A stretch of 64,000 bases of DNA. It comes from Verrucomicrobiota bacterium (GTDB lineage Bacteria > Verrucomicrobiota > Kiritimatiellia > RFP12 > UBA1067). The position numbers and the translations under genes were made by a program. This document shows, one piece after another, positions 51,428-61,400 of this stretch (position 1 is its first letter; the number at the start of each line of letters is the position of its first letter). The DNA lies in the NCBI GenBank assembly GCA_023269675.1, contig JAHFSX010000004.1, positions 62,001-126,000 of the forward strand, written 5' to 3'. The notes under the pieces were generated by a model, which saw only the letters and a program-made list of their open reading frames with translations, did no database searches and was not told where the DNA came from.

Positions 51428-52756
51428 ATGCCGCGAACCTTTCTGGTATGGGCCGTGATGGCCGGCAGCGCAGCCGTCGCGTGCGCGCAGACGAACGGGA
51501 CGGCAGTCAGCGAGGCATATCGGAAACTGTGGGAGGCCCCCGCCGTGCAGGCGCGCATCGACGCGGGCATCCGCTCGAACCGCATGGCCGAAGCCCGCCT
51601 GAAGCTTTCTGCCAAGCCCGGCACGGAGGTCGAGGTCGAGCAGACGGGCCACGCGTTTCTCTTCGGCGGCAACAGTTTCCTGTTCGGCGATTTGGAAACG
51701 CCCGAAAAGAACAGGCGTTACGCGGAGACCTTCGGCACGCTCTTCAACGCCGCCACGGTGGCGTTCTACTGGAAAACGCTGGAGAAGGAACAGGGCAAGC
51801 CGCGTTTTTCGGAGGGAAGCGCATACGAGTACCGGCGTCCCCCGACCGATCCCGTGGTCGCCTATCTTGAGGCGCGCGGCGTCAACATGAACGGCCACGC
51901 GATCATCTACGGCATGCGGCGCTGGGGCCATCCCGAGTGGATGCCCGAAGACCGCAAGGCCATGGAGCCGCTCTTCGAGCGCCACGTGAAGGCGCTGGCC
52001 GCGCGCTACGGCGCGCGGGTGCAGCGCTGGGACGTGGTTAACGAGTCCATCGACCAAGCCAACCGCGGCCTGATGCCGGACGACTACACCTACAAGACCT
52101 ATGCCTGGGCCGCGAAGGCGTTCCCGCTCTCCGTGCGCTTCGGCATCAACGACTGCGACATCCACGGGGGACCTTCGCGCCGCTATGTGGAGATCGTCCG
52201 CGACTTGATCGACCGCGGCGCCCGCATCGACACGGTCGGCGTGCAGATGCACATCTTCAACCCTAAGGAATCCCAGAGCATCGCCAACGGCGCGGACATC
52301 CTGACCCCCGCGAAAAACTTCGCCGTGCTGGAGTGCCTCGGCGGCGCGGAGCGGCCGATCCACGTCAGCGAGGTGACGGTCAGCGCGCCGGACGACACCG
52401 AGGCGGGAAAGACGGTACAGGCCACCCTCGCGCGCAACCTCTACCGCCTGTGGTTCAGCTGTCCCGCCGTCATGGGCATCACCTGGTGGAACGTGGTGGA
52501 CAACGGCGCGGCGCCGGGCGAGCCCTCGTTCTCGGGACTCTACGACACGGCCATGCACCCGAAGCCGGCCTACCATGCGCTGGACGCGCTCATCAACCAT
52601 GAATGGAAGACGCGCCTGACGCTGAGGGCCGCAACGGGCACGCCCGTGACCTTCCGCGGCTTCAAGGGGCGCTACCGGGTGACGTGGACCGACGCGGCAG
52701 GCGAGGCCAAGCGTGCGGAGTTCGCTCTGGAGAAAGACGGGGACGGCATCGAGTGA
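51428..52756 (+). CDS. Secreted GH10 endo-beta-1,4-xylanase
   Basis: 442 residues from ATG 51428 (AGGAAAA upstream); signal peptide MPRTFLVWAVMAGSAAVACA. An N-terminal ~60-residue segment precedes the GH10 barrel (about 75-415): GVNMNGHAIIYG (GH10 HxLVWH-like strand), acid/base Glu206 in WDVVNESID, VGVQMHIF, nucleophile Glu315 in HVSEVTVSA, and GITWWNVVDNGAAPG. Some substitutions (HVSEV for xxTELD, GHAII for GHTLVW) mark a divergent GH10 clade. Cleaves internal beta-1,4-xylosidic bonds in the periplasm or outside. Downstream of the sugar-acid operon and upstream of a putative new hydrolase. Confidence 0.9.
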   Translation: MPRTFLVWAVMAGSAAVACAQTNGTAVSEAYRKLWEAPAVQARIDAGIRSNRMAEARLKLSAKPGTEVEVEQTGHAFLFGGNSFLFGDLETPEKNRRYAETFGTLFNAATVAFYWKTLEKEQGKPRFSEGSAYEYRRPPTDPVVAYLEARGVNMNGHAIIYGMRRWGHPEWMPEDRKAMEPLFERHVKALAARYGARVQRWDVVNESIDQANRGLMPDDYTYKTYAWAAKAFPLSVRFGINDCDIHGGPSRRYVEIVRDLIDRGARIDTVGVQMHIFNPKESQSIANGADILTPAKNFAVLECLGGAERPIHVSEVTVSAPDDTEAGKTVQATLARNLYRLWFSCPAVMGITWWNVVDNGAAPGEPSFSGLYDTAMHPKPAYHALDALINHEWKTRLTLRAATGTPVTFRGFKGRYRVTWTDAAGEAKRAEFALEKDGDGIE

Positions 52757-52945
52757 CCCCGTGCGCAAGGATGCGCGTGGCACATTCCGGAAGAGGGCAC
52801 GCTCCGCTTCGGCCTATGCGCGGCGTGTGGCAAACGCTCGTAGTTTACTGTTCAAAGGAGTATATTGAGACGCTTGCGAACAGGGAAACAGGCTAATCGA
52901 CTCTGTTCCTTTCGCTATCCAAATGTGAGAAGGATCGGAATTCCC

Positions 52946-55279
52946 ATGAAACGTGCGCCGCTGTTCGGTTTATTTTTTTCCCTGTTAGGTTTGAGCGCGG
53001 ATGTCGCGCGCGCCGAGATCACGATCGCCTGCGGGCGCAGCGTGCTGCGGCTCTCTGAACAAGCGGTGCCGCTCTCGCTGGTCCTGACCGCCGACAACAC
53101 GGAGTGCCTCGACCGCACCCGCCAGGAACCGCTCGCCGAAGTGCAGACGCCGGACGGCGCCTGGCATGCCGCCGACCGGGTGAGCCAGCGCGGCGACACG
53201 CTCGAGATGGGGTTCCGCGGCAGTGAGACCACGCTCACCCTCAAGGTCGAGACCACGCCCGACTGGATCGCGCTGCGCGTCGCCGCCTTCGGCGGCGCCC
53301 GGCCCGCAGCCGTGCGGTTCCTCATGTTGAACTCGGCCTTCAACGAGAACGTCGGCAAGCGCCTCAACATCGGCTGGAACAACGCCCACGCCCTGTGCGT
53401 GATGGCAACCTCGCCCCTCACCGACACCCACGTGTCCGGCGAAACGCTGGTCAGTCTCGAAGAGACCGTCGCCGCGATCCACCACGGCGAGGGCGGCGTG
53501 AACCCGCGCGTGCGCCTCACCGCCATGGTGCAGGACGCGCCCGGACCCAAGATGGAGGGCGCCGCCGCCGCGATCATCGCCTGTCCCACGCCCGCCTTCA
53601 AGACCGTGGCGCGCGAGGTCGCCCACGCCTATGACCTGCTCACCAACGAGACGGCCGACGGCACGCCGGTCAAGGACACTGAACTCGTGCGCGGCTCCTA
53701 TTTCTTCATCAGCGCGGGCCTGGCGGACGTCGACACGCTCATCCGCACGTGCGCTGAGGCCGGCATCCGGCAGGTGATGCTGAACTCGGGAGCCTGGTGC
53801 TCCTCGGTCGGACACTACACCGTTAACACCAAAAACTTCCCCAAGGGCCTCGAGGATCTCAAAACCTTCGTGGCGCGCCTCAAGGCCGCCGGCATCACCA
53901 CCGGTATGCACTGCTTCGGCTCCAAGCTCAACAAGAGCGACGCCTATGTCTCGCCGGTGCCTGACACGCGCTTCTGGCGTCAGTTCGAGGGCACGCTCGC
54001 CGCCGACATCGACGCCACCCAGACCTCGATCAAGGCCGGCGGCAGCCTCGCCGACTGGCCGGGCAGCTCCAAAGTCGCAAAGGCCTACTGGGAGGGCGGC
54101 GTGGAAAAACACCGCGAGGTGGTGATCGGCAGCGAAATCATCCGGTACAAGGAGATCGGCCCCGAAGGCGTGTGGGACACGTTCCTCGGGTGCGAGCGCG
54201 GCGCGTGGAAAACCGTCGCGTCGGCCCACGCCGCCCCGGCCCCGCTCTGGCATTACGGCGTGGACGGCTGCATCAACGGCTACATCGTCGACCAGGAGAG
54301 CACGCTGCCCGACGAGATGCACGCGCGGCTGGCCGAGATCTTCAACACCTGCGGCTTCGGCATGGTCTATTTCGACGGCGGCGAGGACGTGGACCGCCGC
54401 CGCTTCGATTACTATGTCAGCAAGTTCCAGGCGAGCGCCATGCGCCGTTTCCACCGTCCCGTGATCCACATGGGCACGATCATGACGCACCGCCTCTGGC
54501 ATTCCTTCGCCCGCAGCTCGACCGTCGACACCTACCTCAACACCTTGGGCGGAGCGATCATCGCGGGCCAGCCGCCGGAGAAGTGGCCGACCGTCAAAGC
54601 GCACATCGACACCAGCGTCGCCTACATGCTCAGCCTGCGCGGCGACATGATGCCCGGCGAGCTGGGCTGGTTCGGCGTGTGGCCGCGCCAGCAGCGCTAC
54701 GGCCGCGAAGTCGAAGGGCTCCAGCTCGACGAGGTCGAGTACCTGCTCTGCCGCTCCGTGGCCTACGACTGCCCGGTGTCGTTGCAGACCAGTTTCGGCG
54801 AACTCGGCAAGCACCCGCTCACCCCGGAGATCCTGCGCCTGTTCAAGGTCTACGAGAGCGCCCGCCTCGCCCATGGCTTCTCCGAAGCCGTGCAGGCGCC
54901 GATGCGCGAGCCGGGCAAGGAGTTCACCCTGCTGCAGCACCGGGGCAACCCGCCCGTGCTTGTGGCGGTCCACCCCGTGGACTGCGGCAACAGCCGCGAC
55001 ACGCACGCCATGGTCGGCGCCTTCGAGGGCGGCTCGGTCGCGACCTTCTGGCACGCCGTCGGCAGCGCACGCGTCACCCTCGACCTCTCCCCGGCGCTCG
55101 TGCGCGTGGCCGATTTCGACGACCAGCGGGTGGTCGCCCAAAAAAGCGCCGACGGCAAACTGGTGCTGCCGGTCTCCACACGGCGGCTGACCCTGCTGTG
55201 CCCCACGCTCGACGCCGCGGCGCTGGAGCAAAAAATCAAAAATTCGCTTTCCACAACCGCCGCGGCCGTTTATAAATAG
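52946..55279 (+). CDS. Secreted putative glycoside hydrolase with TIM-barrel features, unassigned family
   Basis: 777 residues from ATG 52946 (GGA seven bases upstream, AAGGA further up); signal peptide MKRAPLFGLFFSLLGLSADVARA. An N-terminal beta-domain of about 230 residues, a barrel from about 235 to 650 and a C-terminal beta-domain, an order like GH clan D/GH31/GH36. Barrel strands include IRQVMLNSGAW, GITTGMHCFGSKL, GYIVDQEST and GFGMVYFDGGEDVD; the Asp in YFDGGEDVD and Asp in YIVDQE are candidate catalytic residues. I do not recognise a named family. Context (GH10, SGNH) suggests action on plant polysaccharide. The preceding 189-bp gap has an imperfect hairpin near 52875-52915. Confidence 0.65.
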   Translation: MKRAPLFGLFFSLLGLSADVARAEITIACGRSVLRLSEQAVPLSLVLTADNTECLDRTRQEPLAEVQTPDGAWHAADRVSQRGDTLEMGFRGSETTLTLKVETTPDWIALRVAAFGGARPAAVRFLMLNSAFNENVGKRLNIGWNNAHALCVMATSPLTDTHVSGETLVSLEETVAAIHHGEGGVNPRVRLTAMVQDAPGPKMEGAAAAIIACPTPAFKTVAREVAHAYDLLTNETADGTPVKDTELVRGSYFFISAGLADVDTLIRTCAEAGIRQVMLNSGAWCSSVGHYTVNTKNFPKGLEDLKTFVARLKAAGITTGMHCFGSKLNKSDAYVSPVPDTRFWRQFEGTLAADIDATQTSIKAGGSLADWPGSSKVAKAYWEGGVEKHREVVIGSEIIRYKEIGPEGVWDTFLGCERGAWKTVASAHAAPAPLWHYGVDGCINGYIVDQESTLPDEMHARLAEIFNTCGFGMVYFDGGEDVDRRRFDYYVSKFQASAMRRFHRPVIHMGTIMTHRLWHSFARSSTVDTYLNTLGGAIIAGQPPEKWPTVKAHIDTSVAYMLSLRGDMMPGELGWFGVWPRQQRYGREVEGLQLDEVEYLLCRSVAYDCPVSLQTSFGELGKHPLTPEILRLFKVYESARLAHGFSEAVQAPMREPGKEFTLLQHRGNPPVLVAVHPVDCGNSRDTHAMVGAFEGGSVATFWHAVGSARVTLDLSPALVRVADFDDQRVVAQKSADGKLVLPVSTRRLTLLCPTLDAAALEQKIKNSLSTTAAAVYK

Positions 55280-55287
55280 TCGCGCCA

Positions 55288-55896
55288 ATGGGAAAAACCA
55301 AGAAAAAGCAGGACCCGGGTAGTGCCCCCGCGCCGATTGCGCCGCCGGGCGCCGCCGCAGAGGGGGAGCTCCCGGACCGGCAGCCGACAACGGCCGGCCA
55401 GGAACCCCCGCTCGTCCCGCTGCCGCCCCCGGGCCGACTCCGCCGCTGGCTGCCGGACCTGATCAAGGCCGCGCTGGCACTCGGGGTGATCAGCATCGGC
55501 GCGGCCATCTGGTACCAGCCGCCGCTGACCCTCGCCGACTTCCCTTACGTTTCCTATCATTTCCAGGGACAGACCTTTACGGACGCCCAGCTCTTCCGGC
55601 CGCTGGCCATGCCTACGCGTTATTATATCCGGCTGCCCAAAAAACTGGCCGCCCGTTACGAGTGGTTTGCGGTCGACCGCCGTCGCGAAGTGGCGGCACT
55701 GACCCTCGCGCCCGACCACCGCTTTCTGGGGCGGGACGCCATCAAACGCAGCGACCCGCTCGGGTTGGACTTGGAATTCCGCAAGCTGGACCACTCCGAA
55801 TGGCAGGTTCATTTCTTGGCGGATGCGATCGTCTTCTCCAACGCGGTTCTCACGGTCCGGATGGACGCCCGGCGCACCGCGAACGACACCCGCTAA
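55288..55896 (+). CDS. Hypothetical single-pass membrane protein
   Basis: 202 residues, 8 bp after the previous stop, no clear Shine-Dalgarno. A Lys-rich start, a ~45-residue Pro/Ala-rich cytoplasmic segment, one membrane helix (about 57-74, LIKAALALGVISIGAAIWY) and a ~125-residue periplasmic domain (HFQGQTFTDAQLFRPLAMPTRYYIRLPKKL; ending VLTVRMDARR). No family recognised. The proline-rich tail plus single helix suggests an accessory envelope protein. Start codon uncertain. Confidence 0.6.
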   Translation: MGKTKKKQDPGSAPAPIAPPGAAAEGELPDRQPTTAGQEPPLVPLPPPGRLRRWLPDLIKAALALGVISIGAAIWYQPPLTLADFPYVSYHFQGQTFTDAQLFRPLAMPTRYYIRLPKKLAARYEWFAVDRRREVAALTLAPDHRFLGRDAIKRSDPLGLDLEFRKLDHSEWQVHFLADAIVFSNAVLTVRMDARRTANDTR

Positions 55897-55924
55897 AAAA
55901 AATTGCAAAGGCGCATTCTCCTGT

Positions 55925-55953
55925 TTGCGCTGGGGCGGGGAATCCGGTATATT
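55925..55953 (+). promoter_or_regulatory. Candidate promoter for the surface-repeat gene
   Basis: TTGCGC (55925-55930), 17-base spacer, TATATT (55948-55953); about 75 bp before the start codon at 56029. The -35 is weak. Confidence 0.4.
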
Positions 55954-56028
55954 ACAAACTAATCACGGTCTGAAGCCTGCCTTTTCAGCAGGGTGCAGAT
56001 TCCCTTTCAAAATCGAGACGAGGTTACG

Positions 56029-56538
56029 ATGAAAAAGATGATGTTCGGTTTGGTTTTGGCCGGTTTGGTCGTTTTCGGCGCCAGCGCGGCTGAAAAAGTC
56101 AGGTGGCCGGTGTGGTTCGCGTTCAACGACACGGAAGACATCGACGTGATCGGGCTACGGCTCAACTTGCCCTCGGGCCAGTGCGAGCAGGTCAGCGGTT
56201 TGGATCTCGGCCTCATCGGCCGCTCCACGTATTTCAGCGGCCTCCAGCTCAACCTGTTGCGCAACGACGTGAAAGACACGCTCCAAGGCTGGCAGATCGG
56301 CTGCTACAACTCGACCGGCCTCGGCGACGCGCTCGGCATTCAGACGGGCCTCTGGAACGAGGCGAAGACCCTGTACGGCTTCCAGGTCGGACTGGTCAAC
56401 CTCGCCGACTACGCCAAGGGGTTCCAGGTCGGACTCGTCAACCGCGCCGAAGGGCTGCACGGCTATCAGCTCGGCCTCGTCAACATCATCCGTGACAGCA
56501 ACGTCCCGTTCTGCCCGATCCTTAACATCGGCTTGTAA
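56029..56538 (+). CDS. Secreted LA_2272-type surface-repeat protein
   Basis: 169 residues from ATG 56029 with GAGG six bases upstream; signal peptide MKKMMFGLVLAGLVVFGASA. From about residue 40 onward, short repeats of the form GxQ(x)GLxN / GxxLGLxN recur every ~13-16 residues (GLQLNLLRN, GWQIGCYN, GIQTGLWN, GFQVGLVN, GFQVGLVN, GYQLGLVN). This is the pattern of LA_2272-family surface-repeat proteins, predicted beta-solenoid or beta-sheet stacks. Single-gene unit with its own promoter and terminator. Function unknown. Confidence 0.75.
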   Translation: MKKMMFGLVLAGLVVFGASAAEKVRWPVWFAFNDTEDIDVIGLRLNLPSGQCEQVSGLDLGLIGRSTYFSGLQLNLLRNDVKDTLQGWQIGCYNSTGLGDALGIQTGLWNEAKTLYGFQVGLVNLADYAKGFQVGLVNRAEGLHGYQLGLVNIIRDSNVPFCPILNIGL

Positions 56539-56562
56539 GCCTTGCGCAGTCGCTTGATCTGA

Positions 56563-56602
56563 AACGCAAAGCGCGGCTTTAACGGCCGCCTTTGCGTTTT
56601 TC
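56563..56602 (+). terminator. Rho-independent terminator of the surface-repeat gene
   Basis: AACGCAAAG plus GCGGC pairs with GGCCGC plus CTTTGCGTT (one bulge), followed by a T-run. 25 bp after the stop codon. Confidence 0.85.
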
Positions 56603-56627
56603 GTTATAACCCCGAGGAAAATGCGTC

Positions 56628-57848
56628 ATGCTCGTCAAACCTTTCGCCGCGCTGCGGCCTGTTCCAGAGAAAGCGGCCGCGCTGGCCGCCGTCCCGTATG
56701 ATGTGGTCGACACGGCCGAGGCGCGCGTGCTGGCCGCAGGCAACCCCGACAGCTTCCTGCACGTCTCGCGTCCCGAGATCGACCTGCCGGACAGCGTGGA
56801 CGTCCACGACGACGCGGTCTACGCGCAGGGCGTCCGCGCCCTCAAGGATCTGCAGGCGCGCGGCGTGTTGCAGCGCGAGGCCGGCGAGCGCCTCTACGTC
56901 TACCGCCAGATCATGGGCGCCCACAGCCAGACCGGCGTGGTGACCTGCTGCCACATCGAGGACTATGCGAATGACATCATCCGCAAGCACGAGAAGACCC
57001 GCAAGGATAAGGAGGACGACCGCACGCGCCACTGCCTGGAGCTGAACGCCAACTCCGGCCCGGTCTTCCTGACCTACCGCGACTCCGCCGCGCTGGATAC
57101 GCGGGTCGCCGACGTCCAGCAGCACGCGCCGCTCTACGATTTCACCGCCGTCGACGGCGTGCGCCACACCGTCTGGCGCGTGGAAGGACCGACGGAGGGC
57201 TGGGTCAAGGCCTTCGGCCAGGTGCCGCTGGCCTATGTGGCGGACGGCCACCACCGCGCCGCGGCCGCCTTCCGCACCGGCCAGCAGCGCCGCGCCGCCA
57301 ACCCCGCCCACACCGGCAACGAGGAGTACAACTGGTTCCTCGCCGTGCTCTTCCCGGCCACCCAGCTGCGCATCCTGCCCTACAACCGCTGCGTCGCCGA
57401 CCTCAACGGGCTGACGCCCGCCGCGTTTCTGGAAAAGGTGAAGGCGGTCTTCAAGGCCGAGCCCGCCGACGGCGCGACGCCGGACGGGCCGCGCGAAGTG
57501 CGCATGTACCTCGGCCGCGCGTGGTACAAGCTGACCTGGGACGAGCGCTCCTCCGACCCCGTGGGGCGCCTCGACGTGAGCGTGCTGCAGGACTGGCTGC
57601 TGGCGCCGGTGCTGGGCATCGACGACCCGCGCACCAACACGCGCATCTCCTTCGTCGGCGGCATCCGCGGCACGGGCGAGCTGACCCAACGCGTGGACAG
57701 CGGACGCGACGCCGTGGCCTTCTCCATGTATCCGACCACGGTCGAACAGATGATGGACATCGCGGACGCGGGGCAGATCATGCCGCCCAAGAGCACCTGG
57801 TTCGAACCCAAGCTGCGCTCGGGCCTGCTGGTCCATACGCTGGACTGA
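56628..57848 (+). CDS. DUF1015-family protein
   Basis: 406 residues, the usual length of the family; GAGGAAA upstream. Starts with the conserved VKPFAALRPVPE and VPYDVVDTAEAR; has LYVYRQ, KHEKTRKDKEDDR and the hallmark VADGHHRAAAA (His-His-Arg), followed by the C-terminal region ending PPKSTWFEPKLRSGLLVH. Cytoplasmic. The family's reaction is not known to me; in many anaerobes it sits near serine or phosphoglycerate metabolism genes, which are absent here. A 7-base-period repeat separates it from the convergent DtxR-like gene. Confidence 0.9.
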   Translation: MLVKPFAALRPVPEKAAALAAVPYDVVDTAEARVLAAGNPDSFLHVSRPEIDLPDSVDVHDDAVYAQGVRALKDLQARGVLQREAGERLYVYRQIMGAHSQTGVVTCCHIEDYANDIIRKHEKTRKDKEDDRTRHCLELNANSGPVFLTYRDSAALDTRVADVQQHAPLYDFTAVDGVRHTVWRVEGPTEGWVKAFGQVPLAYVADGHHRAAAAFRTGQQRRAANPAHTGNEEYNWFLAVLFPATQLRILPYNRCVADLNGLTPAAFLEKVKAVFKAEPADGATPDGPREVRMYLGRAWYKLTWDERSSDPVGRLDVSVLQDWLLAPVLGIDDPRTNTRISFVGGIRGTGELTQRVDSGRDAVAFSMYPTTVEQMMDIADAGQIMPPKSTWFEPKLRSGLLVHTLD

Positions 57849-57854
57849 ACCCTG

Positions 57855-57937
57855 CCGAACGTTCAACGTTCAACATTCAACGCTCAACTCTGAAGGAAAC
57901 ACCCTTGAAAGTTGGGCGTTCAGCGTTGAACGTTCGG
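57855..57937. repeat. Iterated-word hairpin, 7-base period (GTTCAAC)
   Basis: Left arm: GTTCAAC at 57861 and 57868, ATTCAAC at 57875, GCTCAAC at 57882. The right arm carries complements (GTTGGGC, GTTCAGC, GTTGAAC). Ends CCGAACGTTCAAC (57855) and GTTGAACGTTCGG (57925-57937) pair perfectly. It fills almost the whole gap between convergent genes. Confidence 0.85.
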
Positions 57938-57940
57938 CCC

Positions 57941-58315
57941 TCAGGTTTTCTTGCGCCGGTGGACCCTGACGAAATCCGTGATGCGGGCCAAGGTCTCCGC
58001 GCTGAGGAAGTGCTCCATGGTGCAGGCGTCCTTCTCGGCCGTCTCCTCCGCGACTTTCAGCAGCAGCAGGAACTCCTTGAGCAGCGTGTGGCGTCCGAGG
58101 ATCTGGCTGGCCGCGGCCACGCCCGCTGCGGTCAGCTCCACCGCGCCGTAGGGCTCTTGGACCACAAACCCCTGCCGCTTCAGCTCCAGCACCGCCTTGA
58201 TGACCGACGGCATCTTGACGTGCAGCGCCAGCGCCACATCGCGCACGCGGGCGTGCCCATTCGTCTGCACCAGCAGGTACATGGTCTCAAGATAGTCTTC
58301 CAAGCTGTTCGTCAC
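57941..58315 (-). CDS. DtxR/MntR-family metal-dependent repressor
   Basis: 124 residues from GTG 58315, which has AAGGAG six bases upstream; the ATG at 58345 has none. N-terminal winged helix starting NSLEDYLETMYLL, dimerisation/metal region GRHTLLKEF...DACTMEHFLS. Metal ligands appear mixed: Glu at the position of MntR Glu11 with Asp before it (MntR-like), and Cys-x-x-Glu-His (DtxR/IdeR-like). No C-terminal SH3 domain, as in MntR. Represses transport or storage genes when Mn or Fe is sufficient; targets not visible here. Convergent to DUF1015. Confidence 0.9.
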   Translation of the reverse strand: MTNSLEDYLETMYLLVQTNGHARVRDVALALHVKMPSVIKAVLELKRQGFVVQEPYGAVELTAAGVAAASQILGRHTLLKEFLLLLKVAEETAEKDACTMEHFLSAETLARITDFVRVHRRKKT

Positions 58316-58401
58316 GATGCGCTCCTTGGCTAGCTTACGGATCAATCAATCGAAGTTGGCCGCGCTTTCGGTTCCGGCCGGGCCCAGTTAGCGTTCTGCG
58401 C

Positions 58402-61400
58402 TTAGCGGATGGTCATCAGCGTTCCGAGATTGTGGATGAGAAGCACCTTGCCCGCACCCGGCGTGCGGTCGTACCGCACGAGCCAGGTCTTGGGCAGGTT
58501 GGGCGCGGCGCTGAACGAGCCGGCCAGGTTCCCCGCGCAGGTCACGATCTGGTAGGAGTAGCCGGCCATCTGCGCGGTATCGGCGATCTGCAGCGTCAGG
58601 CCCGCGAGGCTCAGGTCAGCCGACACGGCCAGCGTGTCGCACGTGCCGTCCGTGCGCGTGTCGACCAGCAGCGTGCCTCCGCCCAGCGCGGGCGTGTTCG
58701 CGAAGGTCAGCGTGCCGACGGCATCGGCGCCGCCCGGGGCGACCGTGCCGCTCACCGTCAGGCTGCCGCCGATGACCGTGCCGCTGCCGCCGATCCCGGC
58801 CAGGGTCTGCGCCTGCCCGTTCAGATCCAGCGTGGCGCCTGCCGCCACCGTGACCGTCCCGCCCGCGGGCAGGCGGTTCGCGCCGCCCGCCAGACGCAGC
58901 GAGCCGCCGCTGACGAGCGTGCTGCCGGCGTAGCTGTTCGCGCCGCTCAGCGTGAGCGTGCCGCTGCCGGCCTTGACCAGCGCGTTGGAGCCGGAGATCA
59001 CGCCGGAGAAGAGCGTGCTGCTGGCGTCGCCGCCGGCCGTCAGCGTGGACCACGCTCCGCTGCCGTTGAGCACGGAGCCGGCGCCGCTGAGCGAGCCGAC
59101 CGCCTGGCTGATGCCGTTGAGGTCAAGCGCCGCGTTGTTGGAGACCACCAGCGCCGTGGCCGTCGGCAGGACGTTGGTGGGCGCGAACAGGCCCGTGTTG
59201 AACCACTTGTAATTCAGGTAGGCCTCGACCGCCTGACGGTCAGCCGTGCCCAGCGCGTTGTTATAGACCAGCACTTCGCCGACATCGCCCTTATAAGAGC
59301 GGAAGTAGAGTCCGTTGTAAGGCCTGCAGTCTCCGATGGCGGTGAACCAGTTCCTAGGCGAGAGGGCGATCGCGGTCAGGATGTGCGGCGTGTTCGACGC
59401 CAGCTGATTGGTCTCAACACCGTTGATGAACATCTGTCCGCCGACCGAGAAATCATTGTCGTTGCCGGGATGGAACCAGGACGTCAGGCTGGACTGCCGG
59501 ATGCTGTAGTCGCCGTTGTTCTGTCCCCAGATTCCGCCGCCTGACATGTAACCCCGCGCCTTGTTGACGATAAAGGCCGTCTGCACGAGCGCGGATTTCC
59601 CCGCGCCCATGCAGTTGGTCAGGCCTTCAAACCGCACAACGGGGCGCCCGTTGAGCGCGTTGGTCACGTACACCGGCTGGAGCACCGCCACGCTCTGCGT
59701 GAAATTCACGCCCGCCGCCGTCGAGTCGGCCCACATCGTGACATTCGAGCCGCTCAGCGTCAGCTTGCTCAAATCCGACGCGTCCAGTTGGTAGGCGAGC
59801 CCGTTGGTCAGCGGCGCAGTCGGGGTGCCTTGCAGCCTGACGGTGCCGCCGCCGATGACCGTCGCGCCGCTGTAGGTGTTCAATCCGCTCAGCGTGAGCG
59901 TGCCCGCGCCGGTCTTGTTCAGCGCGGTCGTGCCCGCGCCGTCACGGATCGCGCCCCAGAACAGGCTGTCCCCATTGCCCGCGCCGACGGTCAGCGTGAC
60001 GGCGCCGCCGACCGAGTTGCTCACCGCGCCGGAACCGCCCAGACGTCCGACGGACAGGCTCTGGCCGCCCAGGTCGAGCGTGCCGCTGACGCTCAGGCTG
60101 CTCGCGCTGACGGCCGCGTCCTTGACAACCAGCGCGCCGGCGTTGATCTCGGTGACACCGGAACAGGTGTTTCCGCCGCTGAGCGTAAGCGTGCCTGTTC
60201 CGTTCTGCAAGATGCGCCCCGAGCCGCTGATGGGGTTGGTGACCGTCGTGTTACCCGACGCGCTGAAGACGAGGGTCGCGTTGTTGATGACCGGCCCTGA
60301 TCCCAGCGTGCCGTTCGCGCCGATCTCCAGGGTTCCGCCGCTGACGCGGGTGGTGCCGCTGTAGCTGTTGACGCCGGTCAGGAGGATCTTGCCCCATCCC
60401 TGGGCAGGGCAGCCGATCTCGAGGCTGGCGGGGCCGTAAATCGGTCCGCTGAACGTGCCGACCACCACAGGGGAGGGTGCGCCGACGCGCGCGTCGTCCA
60501 TCAGTTCGACGGGGCCGGACAGCGTGCTGTTGGAGTTGAACCGCACCGCCCCGACGGGTGTGGCTTCCGCCACGCCGACGCCCGCAAGGTGGAAGGCGTT
60601 GGTCAGCGTGCCCGCGAAATTGAACAGGAACTGCGCGCCCCCGCCCGCGTTCCCGTAAATGAAGACGTCGCCGCTGCTGAAGCCCAACGTGTTGGCAAGG
60701 CTGATGCGGCCCGCCATGATCCGCGTGCCGCCGGTGTAGGTGTTGCCGGCCGAACCGAGCACGAGGTCCTCGTCCGCGCCGCCTCCCGCCAGGGTCAGGC
60801 CGTTCGAACCGGTGATCACGCTGTTGAGGGAAGGGCCTGTCGCGCTCTGGAAGCGCTGATTGAAGATGACGATGCCTTCGGAGGTGCCGAAATTCAGCGT
60901 GCCGTTGGTGATCCCGGCCCTTGCGCCGCTGGCGTTGTTGATGATCACGCCAGCGGGGTTGATCCCGTCGCCCACGGTCAGCGTCTGGCCGCTTTTGATC
61001 GTCAGTGTGGCGCCGTTGTGGACCCGCAGGGCGTAGACCTGGGTGCTGTCGGCCGCCGAGTTCGTCGTCACGTTGGCGAGCGCGGTCGCGTCGCCGCCGA
61101 GTCCGTCGGTATAGGCCGCGGTCTGGAAGCCGTTGGCGCCATGGGTCAGGAAATCGCAGGAGCGCCGGTCATCGTTATGGATGCCGAACACGGACGAGAC
61201 CATGCCGTTGACGGTCGGCACGCCGCCGTTGACCAGCAGCTTCTCGTTCACGCCCAAATTCGACGCTCCCGTTCCGGCTGCGGGGATGATCGCAAGCACA
61301 CTGCGGTTGGTGCGGACCAGCACGCTCTCGGCCGCCGCCCCGCTGTGGCCGAGGGTCAGCGTCACGCTGCTGTCGCTGCCCTTGGCAAATCCCAGCGCCG

